Source: Cellulophaga omnivescoria
GTDB taxonomy: Bacteria > Bacteroidota > Bacteroidia > Flavobacteriales > Flavobacteriaceae
Length of the DNA: 64,000 nt
Assembly (NCBI RefSeq): GCF_001999725.1
Contig: NZ_MDDP01000043.1
Location: forward strand, 62,001-126,000
Direction of reading: 5' to 3'
The position numbers and the translations under genes were made by a program. Below the pieces are notes generated by a model. The model searched no databases and had not been told where the DNA came from. It was given only the letters and a program-made list of their open reading frames with translations. Each line of letters starts with the position of its first letter. Within the stretch, counting starts at the first letter, position 1. Below, in pieces: positions 26,377 through 35,033 of this stretch.

Positions 26377-26889
26377 ATGAAAAAGTATTTATATTTATAC
26401 CTATTTATTTTTGCAGCTTTAATTGCATTATATCAGTTTGTAAGTGCTAATAAAATGATTGATGCTACTAATACGAAGTTTGCTCAGTTACAAGATAAAA
26501 TTGAGAGTCTTGAAACTAAAAATACTAGACTTGAAGATTCCATACAGCAGTCTACTATTAATATGTTAGATCTTAAATACTTTTTATTAGAAAATAATGA
26601 TGATGCGTTAACAAGTTTTGATCATTTAAGGTTAGAAAACCCTGCAAGATATATTGAAGATAAACTAATAGAAACCAATGAGTCTAAAGGAGATAATCCG
26701 TTAGTGCCTTACGCTGGTATGGAAGGTAATTTTAAAATTAACAAGATAAAAGTTTTAAACCACAAATGGATTATTGCGGATTTTTCTGATGGTAAATATT
26801 GGGGTGAATTGTTAATTAAGTATAATCTTAAAGATGATTTAGGAGTGGATTTTACAATGATGGATCATTTATTATACAGAAGAGATTAG
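26377..26889 (+). CDS. Membrane-anchored coiled-coil protein of unknown function
   Basis: This 170-residue protein has an N-terminal membrane anchor (YLYLYLFIFAALIALYQFV, about 4-22), a coiled coil (about 30-62, FAQLQDKIESLETKNTRLED) and a small C-terminal globular domain (about 85-170) with NHKWIIADFSDGKYWGELL. It is probably a bitopic inner-membrane protein with the globular part in the periplasm. I do not recognise a named family, although the layout is common in flavobacteria. It is 11 bp after the MBL hydrolase gene and ends in a strong terminator. Confidence 0.75.
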   Translation: MKKYLYLYLFIFAALIALYQFVSANKMIDATNTKFAQLQDKIESLETKNTRLEDSIQQSTINMLDLKYFLLENNDDALTSFDHLRLENPARYIEDKLIETNESKGDNPLVPYAGMEGNFKINKIKVLNHKWIIADFSDGKYWGELLIKYNLKDDLGVDFTMMDHLLYRRD

Positions 26890-26900
26890 TCTTTTTTACA

Positions 26901-26948
26901 AAAAAAAAATAACCCCCTGAATAAAATATTCAGGGGGTTATTTTTTTG
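26901..26948. terminator. Very strong bidirectional terminator
   Basis: A stem of about 20 bp (arms 26902-26923 and 26927-26948; core AACCCCCTGAATA / TATTCAGGGGGTT) has a 3-nt loop and A/T tracts on both sides. It separates the coiled-coil gene from the convergent esterase gene. Confidence 0.93.
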
Positions 26949-26959
26949 TAATATTATTT

Positions 26960-27619
26960 TTAAATTTTATCAGATAACCATTCTTTAAAAGAATAAAAAC
27001 CTTGTGGAGAAACACCATGACCAACAGGGTATTCTTCATAAGTACACGCTATACCTAAACCTTTTAAATAATTAGGTGTTTTTTGTGCCCAGCTAATTGG
27101 TATTACTTGGTCTACAGTACCGTGAGAAGCATAGATATTTAGTTTGCTAGGGTCTTTATCTGTCCTTAATTTGGCTATTAAATTCTCATTAATATATCCA
27201 CTAAGTGCAATTACATTTTTTACTTTTTCAGGATAACAAATTGCTGTAGCGTAGCTTAAAATTGCACCTTGACTAAAACCTAAAAGTGTAACATTACTTT
27301 CATCTAAATTATAGGCTTTACAGGCCTCATCTATAAAAACAAGTATTTTTTCTATAGATTCTGCGGCTTGCTCGTCATCACTCCATTTTCCTTTTTCCGC
27401 ATCAAAATTTATGGCATACCAAGCATTACCATATGGTTGCATAGGGTAGGGAGCACGTACAGATATAATGCAAAGCTCTTTTTGTAATTCTGTAGCAAAA
27501 GAAAAAAGATCTTCTTCATTACTGCCGTACCCGTGTAGCATAAATAAAACGGGTGTTTTTTCTTGTTCTACAGTTGCTGGTTGTATAATGTGTTCTAAAG
27601 ATAAAGGTGCTGTAGTCAT
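26960..27619 (-). CDS. Carboxylesterase/phospholipase-family alpha/beta hydrolase
   Basis: This cytoplasmic serine esterase has 219 residues, the size of the Abhydrolase_2 (YpfH-like) family. The oxyanion-hole region is LFMLHGYGSNEEDL, the nucleophile elbow is LLGFSQGAILS (GxSxG), the acid is in ASHGTVDQVIP and the catalytic His is in YPVGHGVSPQ. The family hydrolyses short acyl esters and lysophospholipids. Its start lies 1 bp after the stop of the DUF4870 gene, so the two are translationally coupled. Confidence 0.9.
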   Translation of the reverse strand: MTTAPLSLEHIIQPATVEQEKTPVLFMLHGYGSNEEDLFSFATELQKELCIISVRAPYPMQPYGNAWYAINFDAEKGKWSDDEQAAESIEKILVFIDEACKAYNLDESNVTLLGFSQGAILSYATAICYPEKVKNVIALSGYINENLIAKLRTDKDPSKLNIYASHGTVDQVIPISWAQKTPNYLKGLGIACTYEEYPVGHGVSPQGFYSFKEWLSDKI

Positions 27620-27620
27620 A

Positions 27621-27944
27621 CTAATTTATAAAAGTGAACCATTTTTGAGAAGCTTTTCCTATAAGCGGAATTGCTTGTTTTTTGTTATTTAACATACCAA
27701 TAAAACCATAGGTCCATAATACTATGTAAGAGATGTACAAACCAGCCGAAGCATATAAGTTTAACCATTGGCTTATAAATAGCGCAAAACCTAAAAAAAA
27801 TAAATTTAAACCAAAGTTTTGTCTAATATGAAAACGAGCAAAATCGTGCTTATCATCCATATTCATAGTAATTGCAATTAAGGTGCCTACACCAGTTAGG
27901 TAAGCTACTATTGCTGTAGTTTTTCCTTTAGGATTTGTACTCAT
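27621..27944 (-). CDS. DUF4870-like small integral membrane protein
   Basis: This 107-residue protein has three hydrophobic segments (about 9-26, 44-62, 64-85). It carries the family-like motif HDFARFHIRQNFGLNLFFLG, in which the charged H-x-x-x-R-F-H-x-R-Q element follows the first helix, as in DUF4870/Tic20-like proteins. Its function is unknown. It is coupled to the downstream esterase gene by a 1-bp gap. Confidence 0.75.
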   Translation of the reverse strand: MSTNPKGKTTAIVAYLTGVGTLIAITMNMDDKHDFARFHIRQNFGLNLFFLGFALFISQWLNLYASAGLYISYIVLWTYGFIGMLNNKKQAIPLIGKASQKWFTFIN

Positions 27945-27975
27945 TATATTTTTTTGTGCAAGGTAAAAATTTTGT

Positions 27976-28010
27976 AAAAAAAAAGAGGTCTAATTAAGAC
28001 CTCTTTTTAT
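27976..28010 (-). terminator. Intrinsic terminator of the duplicated-motif membrane protein gene
   Basis: AAAAAGAGGTCT and AGACCTCTTTTT pair around TAATTA, flanked by T tracts on both strands. It lies 26 bp after the stop codon of the gene ending at 28036. Confidence 0.85.
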
Positions 28011-28035
28011 TTTTTATTATTTGTATTGTAACTTT

Positions 28036-28455
28036 TTAAAAAAACAATATGCTTGTAACTATTTGCCAAATACCTAATGCAATAGCTGCCATACCTAATT
28101 TCCCTTGTAAAGGTCTTAGTTTAGCTAATAAAACTTCTCCTTTTGCTTTTGCTTCTTCATTTTTAGCTAATAAATGTTTGTTTATCATTCCATAACCTAA
28201 AATAAATCCTAAAGCAGCCAAAAGTACGTTTACAGCTAGCCAAGTTATCCAGTATATTGGACTGGTAGTTAATATACCTAATCTTAATATACAAGAAATA
28301 ATCCCCCAGACTCCCCAAATACAAAATGCCAAACCTATCCAACCTTGGTAAGGTGTAATTTTGTCTAATAGTTCTTGGGCATTTGGCTTTTTAGATAATA
28401 GTAAAGATGGTGCGGCTAAAATACCTAGTAGTATTAAGGTAATTCCAAAAATCAT
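28036..28455 (-). CDS. Integral membrane protein with an internal sequence duplication
   Basis: This 139-residue protein has four hydrophobic helices. Two parts align with each other: [20 protein letters not shown] (about 28-47) and [20 protein letters not shown] (about 107-126). Each is a pattern LL-x-K-(I/L)-x-P-x-Q-G followed by a glycine-rich helix ending GxW. It is therefore a two-unit duplicated membrane module. The family is not recognised and there are no catalytic residues. Confidence 0.72.
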   Translation of the reverse strand: MIFGITLILLGILAAPSLLLSKKPNAQELLDKITPYQGWIGLAFCIWGVWGIISCILRLGILTTSPIYWITWLAVNVLLAALGFILGYGMINKHLLAKNEEAKAKGEVLLAKLRPLQGKLGMAAIALGIWQIVTSILFF

Positions 28456-28524
28456 AATTTATTAATTAGTTGGTTAAAAAAAGTTGACTATCTTTTAGTC
28501 TATTTAATAACGCAACTAAATACC

Positions 28525-29781
28525 TTAAAGTATTGCCAGGCTATCACAATTTAAAATTCCAAAAACTTGACCTTTTAATTTTTCTTTAAAAAACATACAG
28601 TTTTTAGCAGTGCTAATAGATGTGTTTTTATCAAAAAAATGCAATGTATCTTCATCAAACAAAGTAAAACAAGCCTTAGCTCCTTCCTTTATTTCTGGCT
28701 TTTGTAAGCCGTAACGTTCTCTTCCTTTTGTTAAAATTTGTACAGTAGTTTCTGTGTTAAAAATAGTATTTAACATACCAAATGATGATTCTAGACCAAT
28801 GGTACCATAAGCTGCATTATCAAATTCAACTTTTTTCTGTTCTATATCTAACGGTGTGTGGTCTGTGGTTACAAAATCTATTGTACCATCTGTTACACCA
28901 CTAATAAGGGCTTCAATATCTTTATTAGTTCTTAAAGGAGGTAGTACTTTATAAGTGGTATCAAATTCAGTTAATTTTTCATCGGTAAAAAGTAAATTGT
29001 GTAATGCTACGCTACAGCTTATATCTAATCCTTTTTTCTTAGCTTCGGCTATTAGTTTAACAGATCCTGCAGTAGAAATTGTAGGTATGTGTAATTTACC
29101 ACCGGTATATTCTAAAATAAATAAATCTCTGGCTACTTGTAACTCTTCTGCTAATGCCGGAATACCTTTTAACCCTAAACTTGTAGATACTTCACCTTCG
29201 TTCACAATTCCTTTTCCTGCAATTTTTGTGTCTAACGGAAAAGAATAAATTAACCCGTTAAAATTTTGTGCATATTGTAGTGCTATTTTTAAAAGGTTAG
29301 AGTTGGTTGTAGCTTTTTTATAATCAGAAAACCCAACAGCGCCAGCGTTTTTCATATCATACAATTCCGCTAAATCTACAGTTTCACTATTTACAGTTAA
29401 TGCACCTAGCGGATGTAAATTTGTTACTTCTTCTTTGGCTTTATCTTTAATATAAGCAAGCGTAGAGCTAGTGTACGGAATTGGATTGGTATTTGTGTTT
29501 AAAATAATATCTGTAAAGCCACCTTTAGCAGCAGTTTTTAATCCGTTTGCTATTGTTTCTCTTTCTTCAAAACCTGGTTCTCCAAAACACACACTAGTGT
29601 CTAGCCAACCAATAGATATACATAAGTTTTTTTTAGATATAACCTTTGTTTCTTGCTCTGGAGTTATTGCATCTGCAATTTTACTTATAACACCATTTTT
29701 AACTAAAATATCTTTAGTTTTTAGGTGAATATCCTTGTTTGAGTTATCAAAAATTTTGGCAGATTTTATTAATATATTCAT
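28525..29781 (-). CDS. Dihydroorotase-like protein lacking metal ligands (probable pseudoenzyme)
   Basis: This 418-residue amidohydrolase-fold protein of the dihydroorotase (PyrC, class I) family has the family landmarks FGEPGFEERETI, TNTNPIPYT, STAGSVKLI and TTDHTPLD. Catalytic dihydroorotases have D-x-H-x-H before the GEPG motif. Here the residues are Asp61-Thr-Ser63-Val-Cys65, so both histidines are lost. The later metal histidines are also replaced: LHIPTISTAGS instead of H-x-x-H-x-ST, and DHTPL instead of DHAPH. It is most likely non-catalytic; such forms in other bacteria associate with aspartate transcarbamoylase. Its start overlaps the stop of the BatA-like gene by 4 bp (ATGA). Confidence 0.85.
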   Translation of the reverse strand: MNILIKSAKIFDNSNKDIHLKTKDILVKNGVISKIADAITPEQETKVISKKNLCISIGWLDTSVCFGEPGFEERETIANGLKTAAKGGFTDIILNTNTNPIPYTSSTLAYIKDKAKEEVTNLHPLGALTVNSETVDLAELYDMKNAGAVGFSDYKKATTNSNLLKIALQYAQNFNGLIYSFPLDTKIAGKGIVNEGEVSTSLGLKGIPALAEELQVARDLFILEYTGGKLHIPTISTAGSVKLIAEAKKKGLDISCSVALHNLLFTDEKLTEFDTTYKVLPPLRTNKDIEALISGVTDGTIDFVTTDHTPLDIEQKKVEFDNAAYGTIGLESSFGMLNTIFNTETTVQILTKGRERYGLQKPEIKEGAKACFTLFDEDTLHFFDKNTSISTAKNCMFFKEKLKGQVFGILNCDSLAIL

Positions 29782-31700
29782 TTAAAATATTTTTGAATAA
29801 GAACTTCTAGTATTACAAAAAACAAAGCAAAAATAACAAACCATTTCCAAAGCTCATGTACCTTTTGGTTATTTTCTAAATTGGTTAATAATTGACTAAT
29901 ACTATTGCTTTCTGTACTATTAATTATAGTGTTAGTGTTTATGTATTGTAGTTTACTTTCTTCCCTGTTGTAATTAAAACTTATAGTACCTAAATCTATA
30001 TTTCCTTTTTTAATAGTGTATATACCCGCATTTTTTGGGGCGTTTGTAAACGTTAATGTAGTTTTGTTGGTAAACGCTTGTTGTTGTGGAATAATTTCAG
30101 ACTTATCTTTTACAATTTTTAAAACTACATCTTTATCTAATGTTGTTTCTATATCTAAATTAGTAGGTTTATTAATTGTGGAATACAGCTTAGGAATATT
30201 AAAACTATTGTAGCCAATGTTGTATATTGTTGGTACTATTAGTGGAGACCCTTTAAAGTTAGAGTTTTCTGTAGATAAACTACTAGTAAAAAAATAAAAG
30301 CCATTTGCGCCTAATAAAAAAGGTGATCCGTCTTGATAATTTAAAATTGATGGGGAAGTAGTTGATACAATAAATGAGCTATTAACAGTTGGATACTGAA
30401 AGTTTGTAACTCTTTTTTGAAACACATTTTTATATAAATTATGAGAAAAATTAATACCAGTAATTTTACGCTCTATTTTGGTAATTCCTTTAATATTTGT
30501 GTTAAAATAATTAAATAGTAATGCATTGTAGTTTTTAGGTTCTACCTGTAAAGAAGGTATTACTAATAAACTACCTCCATTTTTGGTAAATGCAATTAAA
30601 GCATTTTTTAATGATTCTGGTATGGAGTTAATCTCATTTAAAACAATTAAGTTTTGACTAGTAATTTTACTGTAGTTTAATTGATTTAGTGTTGTTACAG
30701 AAGTCGTAAACTCATCATTAGACAATATTTTATTTAAAAAATTAGTTTCTGTGTTTGAAATTATTAATGCTTTTATTTTTTCTTTTTTATTAATGGTAAA
30801 ATAAAAGTTGTTGTCGTATAATAAGCCGGCATCAGTAAGCTCTATTCTGCCATTTATTTTTACATTTTTTGGTAACGTAAATTTTACTTTTGCTTTTTTT
30901 GTTTTATTAAATGCAGCAGATGTTTTTGCTATTAAAGTATCATTATTATATAATGCCACAGCAGTATTATTGGCGTTTTTATTAGCAGTTAAATTAGCGC
31001 TAAGTTCTATGTTTGTTGCATCTGTATTAGAAACGTATACACTATCTATACTAATATTTGTAAAAGTGTTAGGTTGTTGTTTAACTGTATAAACGTTTAT
31101 ATTTGCTATACTGTCTATTACGGCAGAATTATTTTTTTTCTGAAAATCTGATATAATTATAAAGTCTTTAATACTACTGCCATTACTGCTAAAAAGTGTA
31201 TTTGCTTTTAATATAATATCTTTTAATTGTAGTTGGTTGCTACTAAACTCTAACGACAACAAATTGTTTTGTATTTCCTTTAAAACAACATTTTTATAAG
31301 TATCAGTATTGGTAAAAAGACTAAATTCTTTTTCTTTAGGAGTATTTTTTATGAGCTCTTGTATGGTATTTTGTAAAATACTTGTACCATTATTTGGTGC
31401 TTGCATACTAAAAGAATTGTCTATATAAATAATAGTTTCTCTTTTTTTAAATACATCTTTTTTGGCGAAATACGGCTGGGCAAAAGCAATTATTAAAGAA
31501 GTAAATAATAAAAGTCTGGTACATAAAAGTAACAACTTTTTTAAGTTTTTAGCTTTTTTAGACTGTGTTTTTACCTTTTGCAAGAGTGCAACATTGGTAA
31601 AAGGAGTTTTTTTAAATCTTCGGAGTTGAAAAAGATGAATAAATATAGGAACTAATAGTAAAAATAAAGCCCAAAGAAGATCCGGATATTTAAACTGCAT
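29778..31700 (-). CDS. BatA/aerotolerance N-terminal domain membrane protein with vWA-like domain
   Basis: This 640-residue protein has an N-terminal BatA module (about 1-85). It contains the first helix FKYPDLLWALFLLLVPIFIH, the LRRFKKTPFTNVALL linker and a second helix (CTRLLLFTSLIIAFAQPYF). A vWA-like domain follows, with IIYIDNSFSMQAPN (a MIDAS-like DxSxS) at about 91-105. Next come long periplasmic beta-rich regions and a final helix (about 615-637). This architecture is common in Bacteroidota but is distinct from classical BatA/BatB. It may act in envelope homeostasis. It is coupled to the dihydroorotase-like gene by a 4-bp overlap. Confidence 0.85.
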   Translation of the reverse strand: MQFKYPDLLWALFLLLVPIFIHLFQLRRFKKTPFTNVALLQKVKTQSKKAKNLKKLLLLCTRLLLFTSLIIAFAQPYFAKKDVFKKRETIIYIDNSFSMQAPNNGTSILQNTIQELIKNTPKEKEFSLFTNTDTYKNVVLKEIQNNLLSLEFSSNQLQLKDIILKANTLFSSNGSSIKDFIIISDFQKKNNSAVIDSIANINVYTVKQQPNTFTNISIDSVYVSNTDATNIELSANLTANKNANNTAVALYNNDTLIAKTSAAFNKTKKAKVKFTLPKNVKINGRIELTDAGLLYDNNFYFTINKKEKIKALIISNTETNFLNKILSNDEFTTSVTTLNQLNYSKITSQNLIVLNEINSIPESLKNALIAFTKNGGSLLVIPSLQVEPKNYNALLFNYFNTNIKGITKIERKITGINFSHNLYKNVFQKRVTNFQYPTVNSSFIVSTTSPSILNYQDGSPFLLGANGFYFFTSSLSTENSNFKGSPLIVPTIYNIGYNSFNIPKLYSTINKPTNLDIETTLDKDVVLKIVKDKSEIIPQQQAFTNKTTLTFTNAPKNAGIYTIKKGNIDLGTISFNYNREESKLQYINTNTIINSTESNSISQLLTNLENNQKVHELWKWFVIFALFFVILEVLIQKYFK

Positions 31701-31753
31701 TCCTTAATTTGATTTGTCAAATATAATGAAATTGATGCAAAGCAAATAATACT

Positions 31754-32761
31754 TTAGCAAAAGAAAAAATAATCTTTTACTGTGTTTAATTTAAGGGTAT
31801 TAAGGTAAGCCCTTATGCTTGTTTGTTCTTTATGGTTAGCAACAGTAATAATAATTTGCAAATCTTTTACTTCTTTAACTGTTGTAAAGTGTTGTAGTTT
31901 TATATTATAAATGTTTTTACCTATTTTTTGTTGGTTGTTACAAACCCAGGTAAAGTTTATATTTTTAGTTTGTAGTTTTTTAGCAATTTCTTTCCCTTTT
32001 TTACCAGCACCCCAAACAATTAGATTTTTAGTTGCTTTGTACTCTAGCTCTAAAAAATAATCAAGTTTTATGTCTAAAAAGTAATTTTGAGCGTAATGAT
32101 CACTAGTTCTAGAGGTTCTTTTACTGTAATCTCTCCATTTATGTAAAATAATATTACAAGGTATACATTTAATATTGTGTTTGTAAAATCTAAATGCTAA
32201 ATCATAATCTTCAGGATAAGTAGTAGGGTTAAAAGCATCCACCAAATCAAAGTCAGTTTTATGTACCATCCAACACGGAGAAGGTATTACGCATTCTTTA
32301 TATATTTCAGAATAGTTATTACCTGTTTCGGTTAGCTTGTTTAACCATTCCTCGTACTTTTTATAACCATCATTTACCCCATTTTTAGCAAAATATTTTA
32401 CTTTACCAATAGCTATATGTTTTGGGCCATTTGTTAATAGTGTAGAGAGCATAACTTCAATCTTATTAGGTAGCATTATATCATCAGAATCCATTCTAGT
32501 AATATACGTGCCGCTACTTAACTTATAGGCATATTGTAAGGCACTAATAATACCCTTGCCTGTATTTAATGCAGATTTTATTCTTTTGTCTTTTACAGCG
32601 TATTTTTCTAATATAATAGCACTTTTATCTGTAGAGTGATCATTAATTGCAATAATTTCCCAGTTAGTGTATGTTTGAGAAATGATTGAAGAAATACACT
32701 CATCTAAAAATTTCTCAACATTTTTAAAAGGAATTAAAATACTTACTAGAGCGTTATGCAT
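31754..32761 (-). CDS. Glycosyltransferase family 2
   Basis: This 335-residue inverting GT-A glycosyltransferase begins VSILIPFKNVEKFLDECISS with the NDHSTDKS nucleotide loop. The DxD-type metal motif is TRMDSDDIMLP at about 91-101. ENYDLAFRF-like YPEDYDLAFRFY (about 183-194) is the family's ED motif. The C-terminal roughly 100 residues (about 240-335) form a separate Rossmann-like piece (NLIVWGAGKKGKEIAKKLQ), reminiscent of the nucleotide-sugar-binding modules found fused to some GT2 enzymes. It is cytosolic. It probably acts in surface glycan synthesis; the substrate is unknown. It lies 4 bp after the SGNH hydrolase gene. Confidence 0.87.
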   Translation of the reverse strand: MHNALVSILIPFKNVEKFLDECISSIISQTYTNWEIIAINDHSTDKSAIILEKYAVKDKRIKSALNTGKGIISALQYAYKLSSGTYITRMDSDDIMLPNKIEVMLSTLLTNGPKHIAIGKVKYFAKNGVNDGYKKYEEWLNKLTETGNNYSEIYKECVIPSPCWMVHKTDFDLVDAFNPTTYPEDYDLAFRFYKHNIKCIPCNIILHKWRDYSKRTSRTSDHYAQNYFLDIKLDYFLELEYKATKNLIVWGAGKKGKEIAKKLQTKNINFTWVCNNQQKIGKNIYNIKLQHFTTVKEVKDLQIIITVANHKEQTSIRAYLNTLKLNTVKDYFFFC

Positions 32762-32765
32762 AGCA

Positions 32766-33452
32766 CTATTGTTTTAGTGCTTTGGCTATAGCTTCTTCTG
32801 CTAAAGGAGCCATAACTTGATATCCTTTTTTATTTGGATGTACGCCATCACCAGAGTGTTCTTTTTTTAGCCCATAGTCTTTGGTAGCCATAGCAGAAAA
32901 ATAATCTAAATAAATTAAATTATTATCTGCAGCATAAGCTTTTAGTTTTTTATTTAAGGCTGGTATTTTTATATTAGGTTCTTTGTTAGGAGACCAAGGA
33001 TAATCAAAAGCGGGTAGCGTAGAACAAATAATTACTTTTATATTATTTGTAGTGGCAAGTTCTGCCATACTTTTTATATTATTTGTAATTTCCTCTAGAG
33101 TAGTAGGACCAGTATTTCCAGCAATATCATTTGTGCCAGCTAATATTACAACAACTTTGGGTTTTAGGTTTATAACATCTTGCCTAAAACGTATAAGCAT
33201 TTGAGGTGTAGTTTGTCCGCTTATTCCTCTATTAATAAAATTTTTATTTTCAAAAAAGCTAGGCATCGCATTACTCCAACCTTCGGTTATAGAATTGCCC
33301 ATAAAAACAACTCTGTTATCACTTTCTGTTGGAGCTTTAAGTTCTTTATTTGCCTGTTTATATTTATTTAAATTAGCCCAATCTTGAGCTTTAGAATTAC
33401 ACGACATAAAAAAACATAAAATTAAAATATAAACAGTATGTACTATTTTCAT
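32766..33452 (-). CDS. SGNH/GDSL-family hydrolase, lipoprotein
   Basis: The start at 33452 is chosen because MKIVHTVYILILCFFMSCNS is a lipoprotein signal (lipid Cys at about 18); nine upstream codons would precede it otherwise. The mature protein has the four SGNH blocks: VVFMGNSITEG (catalytic Ser), GISGQT (Gly), LAGTNDIAG (Asn) and DGVHPNKKGY (Asp-x-x-His). Such envelope esterases deacylate glycans or lipids. The gene is directly followed, with a 4-bp gap, by the GT2 gene, which hints at acyl editing of a surface glycan. Confidence 0.9.
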   Translation of the reverse strand: MKIVHTVYILILCFFMSCNSKAQDWANLNKYKQANKELKAPTESDNRVVFMGNSITEGWSNAMPSFFENKNFINRGISGQTTPQMLIRFRQDVINLKPKVVVILAGTNDIAGNTGPTTLEEITNNIKSMAELATTNNIKVIICSTLPAFDYPWSPNKEPNIKIPALNKKLKAYAADNNLIYLDYFSAMATKDYGLKKEHSGDGVHPNKKGYQVMAPLAEEAIAKALKQ

Positions 33453-33561
33453 TTCTTTTTTGCTTGATGAAAACACCAAGGTACTAAAAATAAAAATATA
33501 GTTAACAAAATTAAATATTAGGGGTAGGTAATCCTTAATATATAATTAAATTTATGCTGTT

Positions 33562-34005
33562 TTATATTTTTTTAATGTTTGCGTTTAAGCCTTCTACAAT
33601 ACCAAGAATATTATTAATTGTTTCTGTAAAATGATGCTTTATTAAATCATTGGGGATACGAATAGTTGTAAAGCCATTTTTAAAAGAATGCATTGCTTCT
33701 TCTAAATCGTTTATTGCTTGTTCATGTGTTAACATATGGTACTCGGTATCAATTTCTATATTTAGTTTAACTCTAGAAATAGCTATATCTATAGATTTTT
33801 TACCGTCCCACCATTCTAGCATTGGTGTTAAGCCTCTTTCTTTAAGACCATAATATAACTGTATAGCTTCTTTAGGCGTATTGTTTTTTATAATAAGCCT
33901 GTTTAATCTCACTTGATGCTTTGCACATAACTCAACTCCAAATGCATCAATAGCATTTTTATGGTCAATATAGCTTAGCTCTTTCTTACATTCTAAACAT
34001 GTCAT
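33562..34005 (-). CDS. Zinc-ribbon plus PD-(D/E)xK-like nuclease-fold protein (DUF559-like)
   Basis: This 147-residue protein has an N-terminal CxxC...C zinc-binding piece (MTCLECKKEL, then LCAKHQ at about 26-31). It is joined to a small endonuclease-like core (about 60-140). The core has GKKSIDIAISRVKLNIEIDT, with the D...ExD pattern of PD-(D/E)xK/Vsr-like folds, then HMLTHEQAINDLEEAMHSFK and FTTIRIPNDLI. I infer a DUF559-like nuclease fold but cannot confirm activity. It has no restriction or CRISPR partner. The neighbouring SGNH gene is 82 bp away on the same strand. Confidence 0.6.
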   Translation of the reverse strand: MTCLECKKELSYIDHKNAIDAFGVELCAKHQVRLNRLIIKNNTPKEAIQLYYGLKERGLTPMLEWWDGKKSIDIAISRVKLNIEIDTEYHMLTHEQAINDLEEAMHSFKNGFTTIRIPNDLIKHHFTETINNILGIVEGLNANIKKI

Positions 34006-34073
34006 TAATAGTAGGTTTAATAAGGTTTGGGATTATTATAACCGTGCTTTTTTAGGTTTATTATTTACGTTTC

Positions 34074-34123
34074 GATGAAATACACACAAGTTTTTGATTT
34101 TTAGATGAAATGCACACTTTTTA
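34074..34123. repeat. Imperfect 30-bp tandem repeat in the intergenic gap
   Basis: GATGAAATACACACAAGTTT (with downstream T-rich bases) begins at 34074. It recurs at 34104 as GATGAAATGCACAC plus a T run, giving a 30-bp period with a 2-bp indel. It lies between the nuclease-like gene and the promoter of the TonB operon. No other feature is visible in 34006-34230. Confidence 0.6.
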
Positions 34124-34231
34124 GACATTAACATGTGGTTTATGCCTGATTCTAATGAAATATAAAATAGTGATGTTTGTTAAATTATTATGAATATTTG
34201 TTAAAAATAAGCTAAATTATTGTTGAAAATT

Positions 34232-34239
34232 TATATTTG
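34232..34239 (+). promoter_or_regulatory. Candidate -7 box (TATATTTG) of the TonB/DUF4249 operon
   Basis: TATATTTG is an exact TAnnTTTG match 29 bp before the first ATG of the four-gene operon. The surrounding 14 bp TTATATTTGAATAG is also found, identically, upstream of ilvD at 41159. No TTG lies at canonical spacing. Confidence 0.45.
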
Positions 34240-34268
34240 AATAGCCAACCAAAGTTATTAGTATACAA

Positions 34269-35033
34269 ATGAATTATAAAATCACACTATACATAGTGTT
34301 TATTACTATGTTTACTGTTCCACTTCACTTATGCAGTCAGTCATCAAGTAGTAAACTTACAAAGCACGATGAGGCTATTTATCGATGGTTTGATAAACAA
34401 ATTGGGTTAGAAAATACATTATTATATAATGGATATTTAGATGATGGAGATGCTTATTTTGAAAAAGAAAATGCTTACAAGGATAGTCATAGGTACTATA
34501 ATCAGTTTGATTTTTATGAAGGATCATTAATTTATGATAATCAGTTCTTTAATAACATTAATATTAAATACGATTTATTTGAAGAAAGTTTACTACTTAC
34601 TTTAAAAAACAGTGATAATAATTTAAGAACTATAAGGCCATTAAATAATAAGGTAAAAAGCTTTTCTATTGATGATAAATATTTTGTAAATATTGATTTT
34701 TTGGAAAACAATGGTGAGGTATTAAAAGGTTATGCAGAATTATTACTAAATACAGCAAATTTTAATTTTTACAGAAAGCATTTTAAACAAAAAAATGAAG
34801 TTTGGTCTACAGGTAAGCTACAATATAAATTTTCTTATAAGTCTCAAGATTTTTTATACTACAAAAATGAGTTTATAAGAATAAATAAAAGCCGGCAATT
34901 ATTTAAAATTTTTCCTGAATATAAAAAGGTAATTAAGGAATACTCAAACGGAAAAATGAACAATGACAAAAATACTATTGTTCTTTTGAAAAGGTTAAAC
35001 ATGTTAATGAGTAAAAAAGCTAATTCTTTATAG
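34269..35033 (+). CDS. Secreted protein of unknown function, first gene of the TonB/DUF4249 operon
   Basis: This 254-residue protein has a signal peptide (MNYKITLYIVFITMFTVPLHLCSQ). The mature part is Asp/Asn/Tyr-rich and beta-rich (for example DDGDAYFEKENAYKDSHRYY, then YDNQFFNNINIKYDLFEES) and has no recognised domain. The end is Lys-rich and helical. The next gene, the TonB receptor, starts on the base after its stop (TAGATG). This indicates translational coupling and a joint function. Similar small secreted proteins precede STN-TonB receptors in other Bacteroidota, but I know of no assigned function. Confidence 0.75.
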   Translation: MNYKITLYIVFITMFTVPLHLCSQSSSSKLTKHDEAIYRWFDKQIGLENTLLYNGYLDDGDAYFEKENAYKDSHRYYNQFDFYEGSLIYDNQFFNNINIKYDLFEESLLLTLKNSDNNLRTIRPLNNKVKSFSIDDKYFVNIDFLENNGEVLKGYAELLLNTANFNFYRKHFKQKNEVWSTGKLQYKFSYKSQDFLYYKNEFIRINKSRQLFKIFPEYKKVIKEYSNGKMNNDKNTIVLLKRLNMLMSKKANSL

